From positions 766,501-830,500 of the forward strand of contig CM018036.1 in the NCBI GenBank assembly GCA_008638375.1: DNA of 64,000 bases, read 5' to 3'. This stretch comes from Nyssa sinensis. Taxonomy: Eukaryota; Streptophyta; Magnoliopsida; Cornales; Nyssaceae. Position 1 is the first letter of the stretch; every line of letters starts with the position of its first letter. Positions 24,171 to 34,702 of the stretch are shown here, piece by piece. A program made the translations under genes and the position numbers. The notes under the pieces were generated by a model. It was not told the DNA's origin. It searched no databases and saw only the letters and a list, made by a program, of their open reading frames with translations.

Positions 24171-24347
24171 TAACATGTGGCACGTTGATGGGGTCGAGCG
24201 GGTAAAAGCTGTGACATATCCAAAACCAAGGAAAGTGCAGCTGGTTTTCCCCACGCCCAAGAGTATCCAGCTGGTATCAAACAGTGGGCCCCGCCCTCGT
24301 GACCTCTTCATTTTACACACTTGTCCCTCTCCTGTTTTCTCCGGTTC

Positions 24348-24354
24348 TATAAAT
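24348..24354 (+). promoter_or_regulatory. TATA box of the SAUR gene
   Basis: TATAAAT lies 112 bases before the SAUR start, followed by a CT-rich leader typical of plant core promoters. Upstream, GTGGGCCCCGCCC (24286-24298) contains a GTGGGCCC motif resembling class I TCP sites. Confidence 0.75.
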
Positions 24355-24465
24355 CAACCCTCTCTCACTTTTCTCCACTCAAGTCTTCTGTTCCCTCTGC
24401 AATTCTCTCTTTCTCTTCTCTCTTCCCTCTTCCCTATATTATATAGGTTCAGATTCCAGGCAAAC

Positions 24466-24798
24466 ATGGGAAAAAGAGGGAAGTTAACAAAGCTCAAGTC
24501 CGCATTAAAGAAATGGCCCTCCTTCTCCAAACTCGACCGTACAAATAGCAACTCCATCGCCGTGAAACAAACCAGGCTTCATCATGTTTACGTCGGAAAA
24601 TCTCGCCGGCGGTACCTTGTCAGCTCCGAAGTCATTGATCATCCTCTTTTCCAAGTATTGGTCAACAAATCCGACGGCTCTAATGGAGTCTCAGTCGCAT
24701 GCGAGGTTGTACTGTTCGAGCACTTGCTTTGGATGTTAGAGAACGCCGATTCAGATTTGGATTCTATGGATGAGCTTGCTGAGTTCTATAGTTACTGA
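24466..24798 (+). CDS. SAUR78: SAUR-like auxin-responsive protein (SAUR76/77/78 type)
   Basis: An intronless ORF of 110 residues, the usual size for this small group. It starts MGKRGKLTKLKSALKKWPSF, the conserved N-terminus of the SAUR76-78 clade, and continues with VYVGKSRRRYLVSSEVIDHP, LFQVLV, ACEVVLFEHLLWMLENAD and the end ELAEFYSY. SAURs promote cell expansion by inhibiting PP2C.D phosphatases; members of this clade have also been linked to ethylene-receptor signalling. I used the Met at 24466 because upstream in-frame codons (from 24175) cross the TATA box and leader. The chromosomal neighbours (SWA2 on one side, CIA30 and DnaJ on the other) match Arabidopsis SAUR78, so the orthology is well supported by context. 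The mRNA-destabilising DST element of SAUR 3' UTRs was not clearly seen. Confidence 0.95.
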   Translation: MGKRGKLTKLKSALKKWPSFSKLDRTNSNSIAVKQTRLHHVYVGKSRRRYLVSSEVIDHPLFQVLVNKSDGSNGVSVACEVVLFEHLLWMLENADSDLDSMDELAEFYSY

Positions 24799-27700
24799 TC
24801 GGAAGTGGTGAGTGTTACTATACGTGTTCACTCACAGTTATGTTGTAAATGTCCCAAATAGCATTGATGAGCGATGTAGGAAGAAGGTAGGCGGTAGAGC
24901 AGATGATCATTAGCAATATTGAGTGTGAGTCTCTTTGACAGGTTCCATCAACCCATGCCTGTTCTTATAATTCAGATGGGCTTTCTATGCTCCATTTTGA
25001 GTAATCTACACATCCCCAATTTATATTTATTTTAACTGTATTCTCATTTTGACTGTCATTTTAAATGATGGTTTCAAAACTTATGAGAGAAAAAAATTGA
25101 AATTAGCCTTAGGTGGTCACATGAGTTCGCGTTTCACTTTTTCATATAAGTATTATTTTTATACAATTATGAATTGACTGTTATTTTTTAGAACTTATAT
25201 TTGATAGATTCTTAATTTGGATTTATATAAAATTGAATTAAATTAGTTAGTTATTGATTTTAATATATTAGAGTGTTGATGGTAATTCATATATTATAAT
25301 AATTTATCACTTATTTTAAATTAATATTACATGATAACACATAATATCAAGATATAATTTAAGAATACATAACATATTCTATTTTTTAATGATTTTTTGG
25401 TCTTTTCAAAGGTCCATCAATCCAACTGGCTGCGCCCACAGGATCAATTTTAACTCAACTCAGGTTTGCCCTAATTATTTAGGAATCTTATTTCGTTATT
25501 TAATTTTATTTAAGGTTATTTTTAAATTTAAATTACACTTTATATATATATATATATAACTAAATCCTAATTGTGTTGGGAGAGATTGCAACATGGGACT
25601 GGGGTGAGCACTGGATTCTGGGTTCCAATGGGCTGCCCCCACAGAATCAATATCGCGTGTCTTGATTTATGTTTGGGAACATTGCAAATTCGGAATGTGT
25701 AGACGAAATTTGCTTTAGTAGCACGGACACAGCGCAGAAATCATTATATCTAAAATAGAAAGGCACATGAATAGAAGGAAATGGCAACTTGGGCCTTTGG
25801 CCCCCAACACAAGATGGTAGATCAAAGCTGGCCTCTGACGGTCAACAATCTGGACATGTCACGAGTTGTGAGATTCAAATAGATAAGAAAGATTGGGACC
25901 TCTTCAATGTTGGCACTCGTGGAATCTACTTGTAACTACAAAAAAAAGGAGGAAAGGAAAAAAAAAAAAAGAATTATGGAAAAGGAAATCGAACTAACAT
26001 AGAAAGAAAAATGGAACTAATATCAATTACGTGAAGAGTGAACATTCGTATCGATTTCAGTCATTTCAATACAATATTTTTACTTATCAAATAAAAAAAA
26101 TTAAGAGTGATGTGTCATTTTCTTTTCTTTGAATGACTAGGCCCACCATCATCACTGTTGATTTAAACCAAAGGGTCTTATAATTTTAAGAACTGTTTTT
26201 TTTTTTTTTTTGGAAAATTCTATTTTCCAAAGGGTGTGCAGACAAGAGATGTGAAAATATTAGTTCACTTCAATTTTTTTCAGGTCACTGAAAAGTCTCC
26301 AAACGGCCCAAGCCTAAAGCCCCTAGCGCACGGAATGAGTATTGGAATAGAACAACATTCTTGAATTTACTCAAAATAAAGTGTCCTTTGTTTGAGTAGG
26401 CTTTTTGGGTTAGAATAATCATTTCGTTTGGAAAGACTAATACCACTAAAGTCAAAATACTCATTTCCACACATCTTTTAAATAGGTTTGTAAACTGATT
26501 GGATTCGGATTGAATTACAAGTAATTTGAATCCTACTTGTTAAAAAAATTATAGAAACGAATTTTTTGATAAATTTATAAATTTTTAATCTATATCCGGA
26601 TTTGTTAATTATCAGATCGGATCAGATTTTATTCAATCCGATTTTATAACAATACTAATATATATTATGTATATAAAATATTATGTTAAAATATGTAAAA
26701 TTTAAAATATATAAATTTAAGTCAATTTAATTTAATAAATTCTTATATAATTTAATATTTAACATATTATAAAAAATTATATATCTTAATTAATAATATA
26801 TAAAATTAATATATATATATATATTATATTTAATTAGATCAAATTTGTTTAATTCATATTTGATCTATTTAATTAAAAAATCTATCATATTTGAATTAAA
26901 TCATTAAATCAAATTCTTCATATTATATTCAAATAAATGAATCAAATTCAAATCTGATGTATGGACAATCCTAATCCTAAGAATGAAAATTCATTCCGCT
27001 CAAATCAACCAAAAAAAAAATTGAAATGTCCTCAATTTGAGTAGGCTTTTTTGAGCTGGAATAATATTCCGTTTGGAATGATTAATTTGATAATAAAATA
27101 GTTATAATTAATTAAAGTTGTATAAAAGGTAAAAATTTTAAAAGCTGAAGGACGGTAAAAAAAAATTACCTTTCCTGCTTCTCCAGTTCTACTTTGTTGT
27201 CTCTTGTTTACTTGTTCATAAAACTCGACAAATTTGTTGACGAACTTCTGAATAGTCTGCCATCGGTGATTCAGTGAAATGCCAGTTCTATTTTGTTCAA
27301 TATTTGGCTGCGAACAAAAAGAAGTGAAAACACGTTTCCAAAAGATTTTCATTGACTGAATTATTACCAGCAATTGAATCTTGAGAGATGGCCAACCAAG
27401 TTCTACACAATGCTTCGTCTTCTATGATATTAAATGTTTTGTCACAAACACAACTTTGAATTTATCATTCAAAAATAATTTATATTCTGTGACTTTTTTC
27501 TAAACTCAGAGACACAGTATAATCATCTATTGAAATGAAAAAATTACTACTATAAAATAAAAATACAAATTATGTAATTTTACAAGATACAAAAAAAAAA
27601 AATGATACTAAATAATGATAAAACTTCATAAAAATTTATAAAAAAAAATTAAAATTTATTTTACTATTCTATCAAATCTATGTTACATTTTTTTTTTCTG

Positions 27701-28400
27701 TCATATTTACCGTTATGTGTAGTATCTATGTATATGCCTACTTTATTCAATCCATCAGCCGCACCTTTCTCCCTTCCATTCGATCACGCCGCAGCCCCTC
27801 CCTCTTTCACGCAAAAACCCTCTCCAGTTTTCCATCAATCCATCCCTCATCTCTGCTTCTCAAACTCATAAATCCCACGTGAGCTGGACATAGCTAGGCT
27901 TGTTTGGAAAGCTCTCTGGGCTTCAAGCTGAAGGGGGGTCAAACTGGTTGATGTCTCAAGGATTAGATCATTTCCATTGCCATCAGCAGCTTTAGTTGAA
28001 CCATCGGCCAGAGGCACAGGGGGTAACTCTACCGGGAGGCGAACCTCCTTACTACCTTGCCTTCGATTATTATTATTAGACCTTGTGACCTAATCGGCGG
28101 CCACTGCTGCCAAAGCTACCATCTGCTTCTAGCGCAAAGGGAGCTTCTCGTCTCCCCACAGGCTGCAGGATTTTGGACTTCTTTCTGGCCTCTGCAGCAA
28201 CCTTTGAAACCTCTTCTGAATTCAATCGTGCTAATGTCCATGGACTGATCTTTACCGCTGTGGGATTTTTTTTCCTTGATTGGCCCATCTCCTGCCATCT
28301 TTTTGCCCAATGAACTAAGAGATCCAGTGTTTGGAGGAACTTCTCTGCTTCTCGTTCCCGCCATCACCGATTCCCGCCAAGTCTGTTTTCCTTCCTGATT
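24799..28400. other. Intergenic AT-rich region between SAUR and PPR genes
   Basis: I found no gene here. Visible structure: (TA)n at about 25541-25558; an imperfect AT-rich repeat at 26480-26980 whose ends read ggattcggattgaa and aatctgatgtatggacaatcc; and paired gaggcttttt/gagtaggcttttt motifs with cattccg-type repeats at 26390-26440 and 26990-27090. The motif attcattccgct...tcaacc also recurs at 32228. A minus-strand open stretch at 28076-28367 (AEARKKSKILQPVGRREAPF in one frame, a Ser/Lys-rich run in another) may be a decayed coding piece; I do not recognise it. Confidence 0.5.
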
Positions 28401-28407
28401 TTCTTTT

Positions 28408-28630
28408 CATTTCTTTTCCTTGCCTTTTCCTTTCATTTTCCATCTGAAGTGAGACTAGGTAGTGAAAAAAAATAGCCTTTAGAAATTTGATGCTGTGAAC
28501 AGTATTGCACTGATTTGGGTTTGGATTTGAGTAAAAATTGATTTGGTATGGGTTAGAGAGTAATTTTTGTGGATTTTTATTCAAATTTAAATTTGATATA
28601 GGTTTGAGTCACCATTGGAGATGCTCTAAC
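28408..28630. repeat. Harbinger-like repeat, copy 1 of a ~225-bp direct pair
   Basis: This segment (catttcttttccttgcctttt ... caccattggagatgctc) recurs at 29615-29848 with about 85-90% identity by eye. It ends in CACCATTGGAGATG, the reverse complement of the CATCTCCAATGG terminal motif of Tourist/Harbinger elements. Confidence 0.8.
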
Positions 28631-28914
28631 CATCTCGAGTAGTTACTCAAACTTAAACCTAAATTTCACTTAAAATTTGAGTAAAAGGTAAATTGGAGTT
28701 TGATGTTCTCCAATGGTCACTTAAGTTTTTACTCAAATCTTTTTTAAAAATTCTTACCTTATCCCAAAAGCTACTTTATAGCATTTCCCCTCAAAAATCA
28801 TTTTCCCTCTTCTTTTTCCTTCCAAACTTCTTTCACTCTTAATTTTCATTCCCTTCCAAATTTTCTCACCAATTTTTTTTTCTATTATTTTAATTTCCCA
28901 CCATTTTCTTCAAA

Positions 28915-29235
28915 TATTATATTAATTAGAAGCAACATTAAAAATAAAATAACATTACATTAAAAAAAACATTATATTAATTAAAAGAAACATTGAAAAT
29001 AAAATAACATTACATTAAAAAAATATCACATTAATTAAAAGAAACATTAAAAATAAAATAACATTGCATTGAAAAAAACTTTATATTAATTAAAAGAAAC
29101 ATTGAAAATAAAATAATATTATATTAAAAAAATATTACATTAATTAAAAAAATATTAAAAATAAAATAACATTACATTAAAAAAAAATATCACATTAATT
29201 AAAAGAAAGATTGAAAATAAAATAACATTACATTT
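28915..29235. repeat. AT-rich minisatellite, unit about 60-65 bp, five to six copies
   Basis: Repeated units of the form ttaattaaaagaaacatt / gaaaataaaataacattaca / ttaaaaaaatatcaca, with small changes from copy to copy. The array sits between the two Harbinger-like direct repeats, so it may be the internal region of one non-autonomous element bounded by them. Confidence 0.85.
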
Positions 29236-29614
29236 GAAAAAAAATTGAGCTCACTTCTGAGAAGAAAACAACCCCTAAAAACCCATGGCCGTAAACCCAA
29301 AATTCTCACAACCCGTATTGAACCCATGGCCGCAAGCTTTTCCCACTGCAAACGGAGGTAAGCCTGTGCTATCTTTTATATCAATCCAACAACACCAAAA
29401 ATAAGAATAAAAGTCTTTGTTTTGTATCAATCCACTGCAAACGACCCACACTCTCTCTTTCCCTCCCTCTTTCTCAGCCGACATCACACTAGGGTTTCTA
29501 TTTACAGTACGGTTTAAGGGTTTGAGCTTACAATGGTTTCTCATCACAGTTGATCGCCATCGCCGTTGTCCATTGCCGACCGCAGTAGCTAATCGCCAGG
29601 TATGTTTTCCTTTC

Positions 29615-29848
29615 CATTTCTTTTCCTTGCCTTTTCCTTTCATTTTCCATTTGAAGTGAGACTAGGTAGGGAAAAAAAAATAGCCGTTAGAAATTTGATG
29701 TTGTGAACAGTAACGCGCTGATTTGGGTTTGGATTTGAGTAAAACTTGATTTGGTATGGGTTTGAGTCTAGGGTTGGAGGGTGATTTTTGTGGATTCTGA
29801 ACTCAAATTTAAATTTGATATGGGTGTGGGTCACCATTGGAGATGCCC
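29615..29848. repeat. Harbinger-like repeat, copy 2 of the ~225-bp direct pair
   Basis: It matches 28408-28630 through gagactaggtag, gatttgggtttggatttgag, gatttggtatggg and the terminal caccattggagatg. It ends about 150 bases before the PPR start codon, so it probably lies in the PPR promoter or leader. Confidence 0.8.
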
Positions 29849-29929
29849 AAGGTTAGCTGTATGTTTTTTTTTTTTTTTTTAATGTTTTTGGCCTAGTATC
29901 ATCATCAACACCATCATCATCAAAACATA

Positions 29930-30023
29930 TACTGAAACGTAAAATCATGACCTGGAGGTACCGGAAATCTATCAACATTTACTGAAACGTAAAACCATGA
30001 CCTGCAGGTACTGGAAATCTACA
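29930..30023 (+). repeat. 50-bp tandem duplication across the PPR start codon
   Basis: A unit beginning tactgaaacgtaaaa at 29930 repeats at 29980. Both copies contain ATGACCTG. Copy 1 gives a 12-codon ORF (29947-29985) that ends at TGA. Copy 2 supplies the first Met of the PPR frame (29997). Confidence 0.88.
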
Positions 30024-32069
30024 ATGAATCGCATCTTTTGTGGTGGTCATCTTTTGAAGCCACCCGTTTTCTTTCCCCGTTTCAGACATTCACTTTACAC
30101 CTACCAATCAAGACCACGACCAAGCCCCAGCCCCAGCCCCAAAACTAACCTGCGATCTCAAATGGACTCGAATTCTATTCCCAGCTATGGGAAACTACTT
30201 GCCAGCTCAAATATCTGTCTAGATGTTATTTACAACTGTAATTTAAGAATAAGGGACTTAGGCCGGCGGGGAAAAGTGGACGAAGCACGAAGGTTGTTCG
30301 ATGAAATGCGTCATCGGGACGTTGTATCGTATTCTTCGATGATCTGTGTCTATCTTAAAAACAATAATCTCCAGAGAGCCGAAAAGCTCTTCCGTGCAAT
30401 GCCCGAGAGAAACATTGTGGCTGATTCTGCGATGGTCAGCGGTTATGTGAAGGCCGGCCACCTTGACGAGGCTCAGAAAATCTTTGATCATATGCCTGAT
30501 AGGAATGTATTCTCCTGGACTAGTTTAATATCTGGGTATTTTGCAAGCGGACGAATCCATGAGGCTCGCCTGCTTTTCTATCAGATGCCCGAGAAAAATG
30601 TGGTCACATGGACAACTGCGATTTTGGGTTATGCGCGCAATAGTTTAATCGATCAAGCTCGGGCTACTTTTGATCAAATGCCAGAAAAAACAGTGGTTTC
30701 TTGGACAGCTATGATTAAGTGTTATGTTGAAAATTACCAATTTGATGAGGCACGTAAGCTCTTTCATGAAATGCCCCAGCGTAATCTATATTCTTGGAAT
30801 ATAATGATTCAAGGTTGTTTAGATGATAACAGAGTAGATGAAGCTGTTCAACTATTTAATTCAATGCCTCAGCCGAATGCAATTTCTTGGACTACTATGG
30901 TTTCAGGTCTGGCACGAAACAGGTTAACCAAACTTGCAAGAGAGTACTTCAATCAGATGCCAAACAAAGACATAGCTGCATGGAATGCGATGATTACTGC
31001 GTATGCTGATGAAGGCCAAATGGCTGAAGCCAGTCAGCTTTTCAATTTGATGCCTGAAAAGAATACCGTTTCATGGAATGCAATTATTGATGGATATGCC
31101 AGAAATGGACCTGAGGGTGAAGCCTTCAAGCACCTAACCCTCATGCTTCACTGCTGCAATAGGCTAAATGAAACTACTCTCACTAGTCTATTAACCTCAT
31201 GTGAGAGCATCCCGGAGTTGTTGCAAGCTCATTTGCTTGTTGTCCGGCTTGGGTTTGAGCAGGATACATCACTTGTGAATGCTCTTGTTACGATGTATTC
31301 TAGAAGTGGAGATGTTGACTCCGCACAGCTTGCATTTGAGAATATTGAGGCAAAGGATGTTGTGTCATGGACTGCAATGATACTAGCATATTCAAATCAC
31401 GGCTATGGTAACCATGCATTACAAGCCTTTGCACGGATGCTACGGTCAGGAGCCAACCCAGATGAGGTTACTTTTATTGGAGTCTTATCAGCCTGTAGTC
31501 ATGCTGGTCTTGTCAGGAAAGGTCAGAGACTTTTTGATTCAATGAGGCATGCTTATGGTTTGGAACCGAAGGCTGAGCACTATTCTTGCCTTGTCGACAT
31601 CCTAGGTAGAGCCGGACAAATTGACAAGGCTATGAGGGTGGTTTGTGAAATGCCTCCAGGTAAAAGGGATGGTGCTGTTCTAGGGGCATTGCTTGGTGCT
31701 TGCAAATTGCATGGGGATGTTAGACTGGCAAACCACATAGGAGAGGAATTAATAGAGCTTGAGCCAGCTAATTCAGGAGGATACGTCCTGTTGGCTAGTG
31801 TTTATGCAACGTGTGGGAAATGGGACAAATTTGCTGAAGTTAGGAAGAAAATGAAGGAGAGAAAAGTGAAGAAAGTACCTGGTATTAGTCAAATAGAAAT
31901 AAAGGGCAAGATTCATGTATTTTTTGTGGGAGACAAATCTCATGATGAAAGTGAGGAGATTTACATACTACTACAAGAGAAGCTTCTTCCCCTAATGCAA
32001 GAGATGGGTTACTCAAGAGGGAACCCTTCTGTTATAGTTGGACAAGGGATGGAAGAAAATTTTTGGTAA
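29997..32069 (+). CDS. PPR protein, PLS class with E/E+ type C-terminus, no DYW
   Basis: An intronless ORF of 690 residues, typical for plant PPR genes. An arginine/serine/proline-rich N-terminus (about 1-55) looks like an organelle targeting peptide, most likely mitochondrial. From about residue 78, ten consecutive motifs of about 31 residues follow, each ending F..MP.(K/R)N or similar (for example VFSWTSLISGYFASGRIHEA). Then come longer P/L/S repeats and an E region (KAEHYSCLVDILGRAGQIDK; LEPANSGGYVLLASVYATCG; KKVPGISQIEI). The end contains VFFVGDKSHDESEEIY (E+) and stops soon after, so the cytidine-deaminase-like DYW domain is absent. Such proteins bind organelle RNA and commonly direct C-to-U editing with a partner deaminase. 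The Met at 30024 (MNRIF) is an equally likely start because the first Met lies in a duplicated leader segment. The exact orthologue was not identified. Confidence 0.95.
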   Translation: MTCRYWKSTMNRIFCGGHLLKPPVFFPRFRHSLYTYQSRPRPSPSPSPKTNLRSQMDSNSIPSYGKLLASSNICLDVIYNCNLRIRDLGRRGKVDEARRLFDEMRHRDVVSYSSMICVYLKNNNLQRAEKLFRAMPERNIVADSAMVSGYVKAGHLDEAQKIFDHMPDRNVFSWTSLISGYFASGRIHEARLLFYQMPEKNVVTWTTAILGYARNSLIDQARATFDQMPEKTVVSWTAMIKCYVENYQFDEARKLFHEMPQRNLYSWNIMIQGCLDDNRVDEAVQLFNSMPQPNAISWTTMVSGLARNRLTKLAREYFNQMPNKDIAAWNAMITAYADEGQMAEASQLFNLMPEKNTVSWNAIIDGYARNGPEGEAFKHLTLMLHCCNRLNETTLTSLLTSCESIPELLQAHLLVVRLGFEQDTSLVNALVTMYSRSGDVDSAQLAFENIEAKDVVSWTAMILAYSNHGYGNHALQAFARMLRSGANPDEVTFIGVLSACSHAGLVRKGQRLFDSMRHAYGLEPKAEHYSCLVDILGRAGQIDKAMRVVCEMPPGKRDGAVLGALLGACKLHGDVRLANHIGEELIELEPANSGGYVLLASVYATCGKWDKFAEVRKKMKERKVKKVPGISQIEIKGKIHVFFVGDKSHDESEEIYILLQEKLLPLMQEMGYSRGNPSVIVGQGMEENFW

Positions 32070-32999
32070 CCCATATTTTGCCCTAAAAAGACTAAAGCTC
32101 GTATGAAAAAGACTAAAGCTCGTATTTTACCCATATTTTACCCTTTTATACAAGTTTAATTAATTAGAACTATTTTAATACCACACTATAGTCAGGATAC
32201 CCATTCCACACCTCCCCCTAAGGAAGGAAATTCATTCCGCTGGAATCAACCAAAAAAAAAACCAAAACCAACAGAGAGATTATGAGTCGGTGATCGACAT
32301 GATCGAAGCTCCCCACCTCCCCTTTCTTATTTGCTTTCTTTGTTCTTTCTAGCAATAGAAACCCTAGCATAGACCACCTTAGGTTGTCTCTTCGCCGTCG
32401 CTACCACCGCTACTGTAGCCGTCCTGCGACTTATTACCGTTGCAGTTCTCTCTTCAGAACACCAATGACGGTTAACTGCAGATGATAGTTGTCCATTTTG
32501 TCTGCAGCATCGTACAATCATAGCACTACCGTCAGACCCTCCTGTTGAGGTTAGTTTTCTATCCCCATCCCTGTCCTCCCCTTCTCTGGTTACCCTTTTT
32601 TTCTTCTTCTCATTTTTGGTTTGATGTTGCAATATTTTTATTTGATTTAGTTTCAGAATGCTAGGATTTTGTTTGATTAGGGTTTTGATTTAATTCATTC
32701 AATTCCCTCATGTTGAGTTTAGATCCCTCTCCCCTTCTCTGCTCATGCATTTTTCTTATTTTTGGTTTGATGTTAATGCTAGGGTTTTGATTTAATTCAT
32801 TTAATTGTGTTTACAGTACAAAACTAGAATATGATCTTATGAATCTCTGTCTATATATATACACATACATATATTTATTGAAACCCTATTTCATTCCTCC
32901 TACCGGCAACCAAACAAGGGAATAAGAATGCCCATTCCTATTTCATTCCATTCCCTAAATCATTCCATTCCTATCTAATTCCGTTCATGCTTACCAAAT
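32070..32999. other. Intergenic DNA between PPR and CIA30
   Basis: No gene recognised. A CT-rich stretch with repeated gattagggttttgatttaattcatt units at 32650-32810 looks like a small local duplication. An attcattccgctggaatcaacc motif at 32228 also occurs at 26988, pointing to a shared dispersed repeat. A GC-richer stretch at 32385-32545 has minus-sense open frames without family character. Confidence 0.5.
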
Positions 33000-33152
33000 G
33001 TGGATGGCATAAAGCCACGAAGCCGAGCCCAGTCTCGAAACCATCATTGAAGATCCTGCCTTTGGCAAGTGTCTTGCTCTTCATATAAGTTGGCGGCGTA
33101 CAGCGTTACTGCTGCAATGCAGTAGCTCATGGAGACGACAACGGCGAATTGC
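33000..33152 (+). other. Probable 5'-UTR exon of CIA30 with an upstream ATG
   Basis: A GC-richer, non-repetitive stretch ends gcgaattgcg|gttagt, a plausible donor. The first coding exon begins after an acceptor (tattgtag) at 34681. If the two are joined, an ATG at 33129 opens a short frame (METTTANC...) that runs past the CIA30 start in another frame and ends at TAA near 34748. This is inferred from splice signals only. Confidence 0.4.
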
Positions 33153-33332
33153 GGTTAGTTCCCTTTAATCAATCAAACGGAGCTTGAATTTTGCTTCTAG
33201 GGTTCATGTGTAACCATCATTGTGACTGGAAATCGTGCTTGTATTTCATTTTATGATTCGACAAAATGACACCAATTCTAAGTTTTGCCTTGTATGCTAA
33301 AAAACTAGTAGTAAGAATGTTGCCCTAGAATA

Positions 33333-33500
33333 ACCCACCCCTGGGCAGCCCAGATGGTAAGGGCGAATTGGGGACTGTGTGGTAGGTGTGCGGTCTTCGG
33401 AGGTCGTGGCGGTGGGTTGTTGGGCTAGTCTCCCCGGGGTTTAGGTCACATGGGTGGGTCCAAAGGGCCCTGCAATGGTTCCCCGTTATCAAAAAAATAA
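33333..33500 (+). mobile_element. SINE-type retroposon with 20-bp target duplication
   Basis: A 168-bp GC-rich unit has a tRNA-like head (gcccagatggtaagggcg, box A-like) and ends ttatcaaaaaaataa. It is flanked by aagaatgttgccctagaata (33313-33332) and aagaatgttgctctagaata (33501-33520), 20 bases with one mismatch. The box B region is degraded. It probably lies in the CIA30 5'-UTR intron. Confidence 0.88.
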
Positions 33501-34702
33501 AAGAATGTTGCTCTAGAATAGGCTCGAGTGACATATGGGATGACAGTCAATGTTGCCTCCATTTTTGAATCCAGCTCAAAATCTGGCTTTATTTTAATTG
33601 AAAATGTGGAGAAGATTATCAAATCCGGTCTTTTTCATTTTATTCAGATTAAGTTTCCGATAAATTATTTGGTAAAATATAGTCAAATTGTTTGAGAGAC
33701 GATAAAATTTTGGGCTGTCTTTACTTGGCCACAAATTTAGCAATTTATTAGAGTTAGAATTGCTAATGTATTTGTGAATTAAGAATCGTGTTAGCACTAG
33801 AATAAAATATAGAGAGTTAGAAATTTTTGTTGCAGAACTTTGCCTTTCTCAGAGGTTTTGTCCAGGTGAGATTCTGCTTTAGATGCTCTCTTAGGTTAAT
33901 CAGATATATGATATTTATTTTAAAATCGTCTTTGGTGGGTTTCATTCTCCCCTCTCCCTCCTCTCTTCACCTGTACAGGCTGTACTATTGTGGGTACTTT
34001 TTGCATATGCAACGGTTGACAATTTCATGTCACTACAATGGCTAGACCCTTGGTTCTATAAACACTAAGTTGCTTCCGAGATAATTGGACCTCATCATTC
34101 ATGACACTTCATTCATATATGAAATTTTCATTAATCACTGCTGGATTGAGGTAGCTATAAAATATATGGCTATTGAAAGTGGTGTATCCCCAGTAATATT
34201 TACTAGGTTACTTTATCGTGTTCACCATAATGTTGGATTTTCTTCCCACTAAGATCTTAAAATTATTGTCTTTCATCATCACTTTTTCTTTTCCCTTTCT
34301 CTTTCCCTTTTAGTTTCATAATGATCAAATTTTACAAGCCAAAACTCCATAGGCATTGTTTGTGTAGGGTACTAATTAGTCAACAAAGAATACATGGTTA
34401 GGTTTCTAGTCTACCGAATGGTGGAAGAACAGCAAATTCAATTAATATCAGAGACATAATATCACTATAAATTTCCATGAATGGACTTTTAGTTGCTGTA
34501 ATTCCTTTTATCATGCCATAAGCAATAATATGTAGAAACATTGGTGGGCTTTCACTCCTCAGATTCTCCAGCAAGTGTTTTTTTTTTAACCAGTCTATAT
34601 TTCTATGAACTTGCACTGTCCTTGGGGCTTTGTCAACTATAAGCTGAAAATCTGGAAAATTTATCTTATTTAATATTGTAGGAACTCTGAGGCGCAAGAG
34701 AG

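Noticed and set aside
24175..24465. N-terminal extension of the SAUR ORF
   Set aside because: It crosses the TATA box and CT-rich leader, and all SAUR76-78 relatives start at MxKxGKLTKLKS.
28076..28367. Possible small gene on the minus strand near 28.2 kb
   Set aside because: Two frames would have to be combined, there are no recognisable motifs, and it adjoins repeats; kept only as a note.
28915..29235. Regular AT-rich array as a CRISPR-like repeat
   Set aside because: There are no unique spacers between units, the period is simply tandem and the host is a plant.
30258..30491. Minus-strand ORF within the PPR gene
   Set aside because: Antisense shadow of the PPR repeats.
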